Source: Flavobacteriia bacterium (GTDB lineage: Bacteria > Bacteroidota > Bacteroidia > Flavobacteriales > Flavobacteriaceae). From it: a stretch of 6,426 bases of DNA. The notes below the pieces were generated by a model that worked only from the letters and a program-made list of their open reading frames with translations, was not told the origin of the DNA and searched no databases. Location of the stretch: contig JAHBAN010000182.1 in assembly GCA_018500075.1 (NCBI GenBank), positions 1-6,426 on the forward strand, in the 5' to 3' direction. Below are positions 5,721 to 6,426 of this stretch, one piece after another. The position numbers and the translations under genes were made by a program. Every line of letters starts with the position of its first letter. Within the stretch, counting starts at the first letter, position 1.

Positions 5721-6380
5721 ATGCTCGAGTTTAACAACGTTAGCAAGTCCTTCTGGACGGGCACACAGAGGAAGGTGATCCTTGAAAAGGTCTCCTTCCG
5801 GGTGGAGCTTGGCAGCTCTCTTGGTATTCTGGCCCCCAATGGGACCGGCAAAACCACATTGATCAATATGATGTCGGGTCTTGAGAAGCCCGATGAAGGC
5901 TCGATCCTGCGGGAGTGCAAGATCAGCTTTCCGCTCGGGTTTATGGGCGGCGTGGTGCCGCGCCACACCGCAGTTGAAAACAGCCGCTTTATCGCCCGGC
6001 TTTACGGGCTGGACCCCGATTATGTCGAGGCCTTCTGCCGCTGGCTGTGTAACCTTGGCGAATATTTCGAGCAGCCGCTCGGCACCTATAGTCAGGGGAT
6101 GCGGGCGCGGTTTTCCTTTGCGCTGCTTCTGGCCCTTGATTTTGATATCTACCTCATTGACGAGGGAATGCCAAACTCGACCGATGTCGAGTTCAACCGC
6201 AAGGCCGGCGAAATCCTGCGCGACCGTTTGCGCACCACAACCGTGATCATCGTATCCCACCAGGCACAAGTGCTCGAAAAGTTCGCCCGTTCGGCGGCCG
6301 TTTTGATTGATGGCAAGTTGCATATGTTTGACACCCTAGAGGAAGCGAAACAGCTCTATGACTATGAAACCCAAAGCTAG
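5721..6380 (+). CDS. KpsT/Wzt-type ABC transporter ATP-binding protein (capsular polysaccharide export)
   Basis: A 219-residue ATPase that would power export of a capsular or other surface polysaccharide across the inner membrane with a KpsM-like permease. Visible motifs are Walker A APNGTGKTT (38-46), the PLGF-x-GG element typical of KpsT/BexA (71-77), RLYGLD (93-98), signature YSQGMRARF (123-131), Walker B FDIYLIDE (141-148, catalytic E148), H-loop VSH (H180) and the C-terminal VLIDGKL (194-200). The length agrees with the short KpsT type, without the extra carbohydrate-binding domain of some Wzt proteins. Oddities are that the first Walker A glycine is alanine (A38), that VV (78-79) stands where related proteins often have FQ, and that GMPNSTDVEF follows Walker B where TAVGD-x-x-F is usual. 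Key catalytic residues K44 and E148 remain. Met at 5721 begins the homology (MLEFNNVSKSF). The permease gene would be expected downstream, but the contig ends 27 genomic bases after the stop. Confidence 0.85.
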   Translation: MLEFNNVSKSFWTGTQRKVILEKVSFRVELGSSLGILAPNGTGKTTLINMMSGLEKPDEGSILRECKISFPLGFMGGVVPRHTAVENSRFIARLYGLDPDYVEAFCRWLCNLGEYFEQPLGTYSQGMRARFSFALLLALDFDIYLIDEGMPNSTDVEFNRKAGEILRDRLRTTTVIIVSHQAQVLEKFARSAAVLIDGKLHMFDTLEEAKQLYDYETQS

Positions 6381-6407
6381 AAAGTTTCGCATCAGGCGCA
6401 CAACCCC

Positions 6408-6426
6408 CTGTCTCTTATACACATCT
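6408..6426. other. Nextera/Tn5 mosaic-end adapter (sequencing artefact)
   Basis: The last 19 bases, CTGTCTCTTATACACATCT, are identical to the Tn5 transposase mosaic-end sequence used in Nextera libraries. Its position exactly at the end of the sequence indicates untrimmed adapter at a contig end. Genomic sequence probably ends at or near 6407. Confidence 0.95.

Noticed and set aside
5192..5968. 258-residue minus-strand open frame across the intergenic region
   Set aside because: It overlaps both the SseB-family gene and the ABC gene in a wrong frame and has no plausible domain.
6408..6426. Genuine transposon end (Tn5 inverted repeat) in the chromosome
   Set aside because: It is the library mosaic end, found exactly at the sequence terminus, with no transposase or target duplication visible. 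Adapter read-through is the simpler explanation.

Overview
The window is a GC-rich (roughly 60% by eye), gene-dense piece of a bacterial chromosome. It most likely comes from an alphaproteobacterium of the Rhodobacterales/Roseobacter type. The grounds are gene content: a lytic transglycosylase with a SPOR-like tail, a NuoE-NuoF-type formate dehydrogenase beta subunit, an SseB-family protein and a KpsT-type exporter ATPase, all resembling Rhodobacteraceae proteins. No rRNA, tRNA, CRISPR array, insertion sequence or phage gene is visible. The taxonomic call is an inference from protein resemblance, with no database search behind it.

Layout, left to right. (1) 3-638 (+) is the 3' part of a lytic transglycosylase gene cut by the left edge. 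(2) It converges on a minus-strand pair read from 2985 down to 635: fdhB, a fused NuoE+NuoF flavoprotein subunit of an NAD-linked formate dehydrogenase, followed by a YhhN/lysoplasmalogenase membrane protein. The two are joined by a TAATG stop-start overlap. (3) A 172-bp divergent gap separates fdhB from a plus-strand pair: an AlkB-type membrane di-iron hydroxylase (3158-4189) and, 9 bp later, a small secreted cysteine-containing protein of unknown function (4199-4597). (4) An SseB-family protein (5388-4594, minus) converges on that pair. (5) A 332-bp divergent gap ends in an AT-richer stretch with a promoter-like element and an inverted repeat. (6) A KpsT/Wzt-type polysaccharide-export ATPase follows (5721-6380, +), and its partner permease would be expected beyond the right end.

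The last 19 bases (6408-6426) are exactly the Tn5 mosaic-end/Nextera adapter. They are almost certainly untrimmed library sequence at a contig end and not genomic DNA.

How the genes relate: there is no single shared pathway. fdhB would pass electrons between formate oxidation and NAD, but its catalytic alpha subunit, usually adjacent, is not here. The YhhN and AlkB-like proteins are both membrane enzymes of lipid or hydrocarbon type. The transglycosylase, secreted protein and exporter ATPase concern the cell envelope. I do not see strong evidence for a new system. The points most worth following are the orphan fdhB coupled to yhhN, the divergent AlkB with its secreted neighbour, the inverted repeat bracketing a possible promoter before the exporter ATPase, and the adapter artefact.
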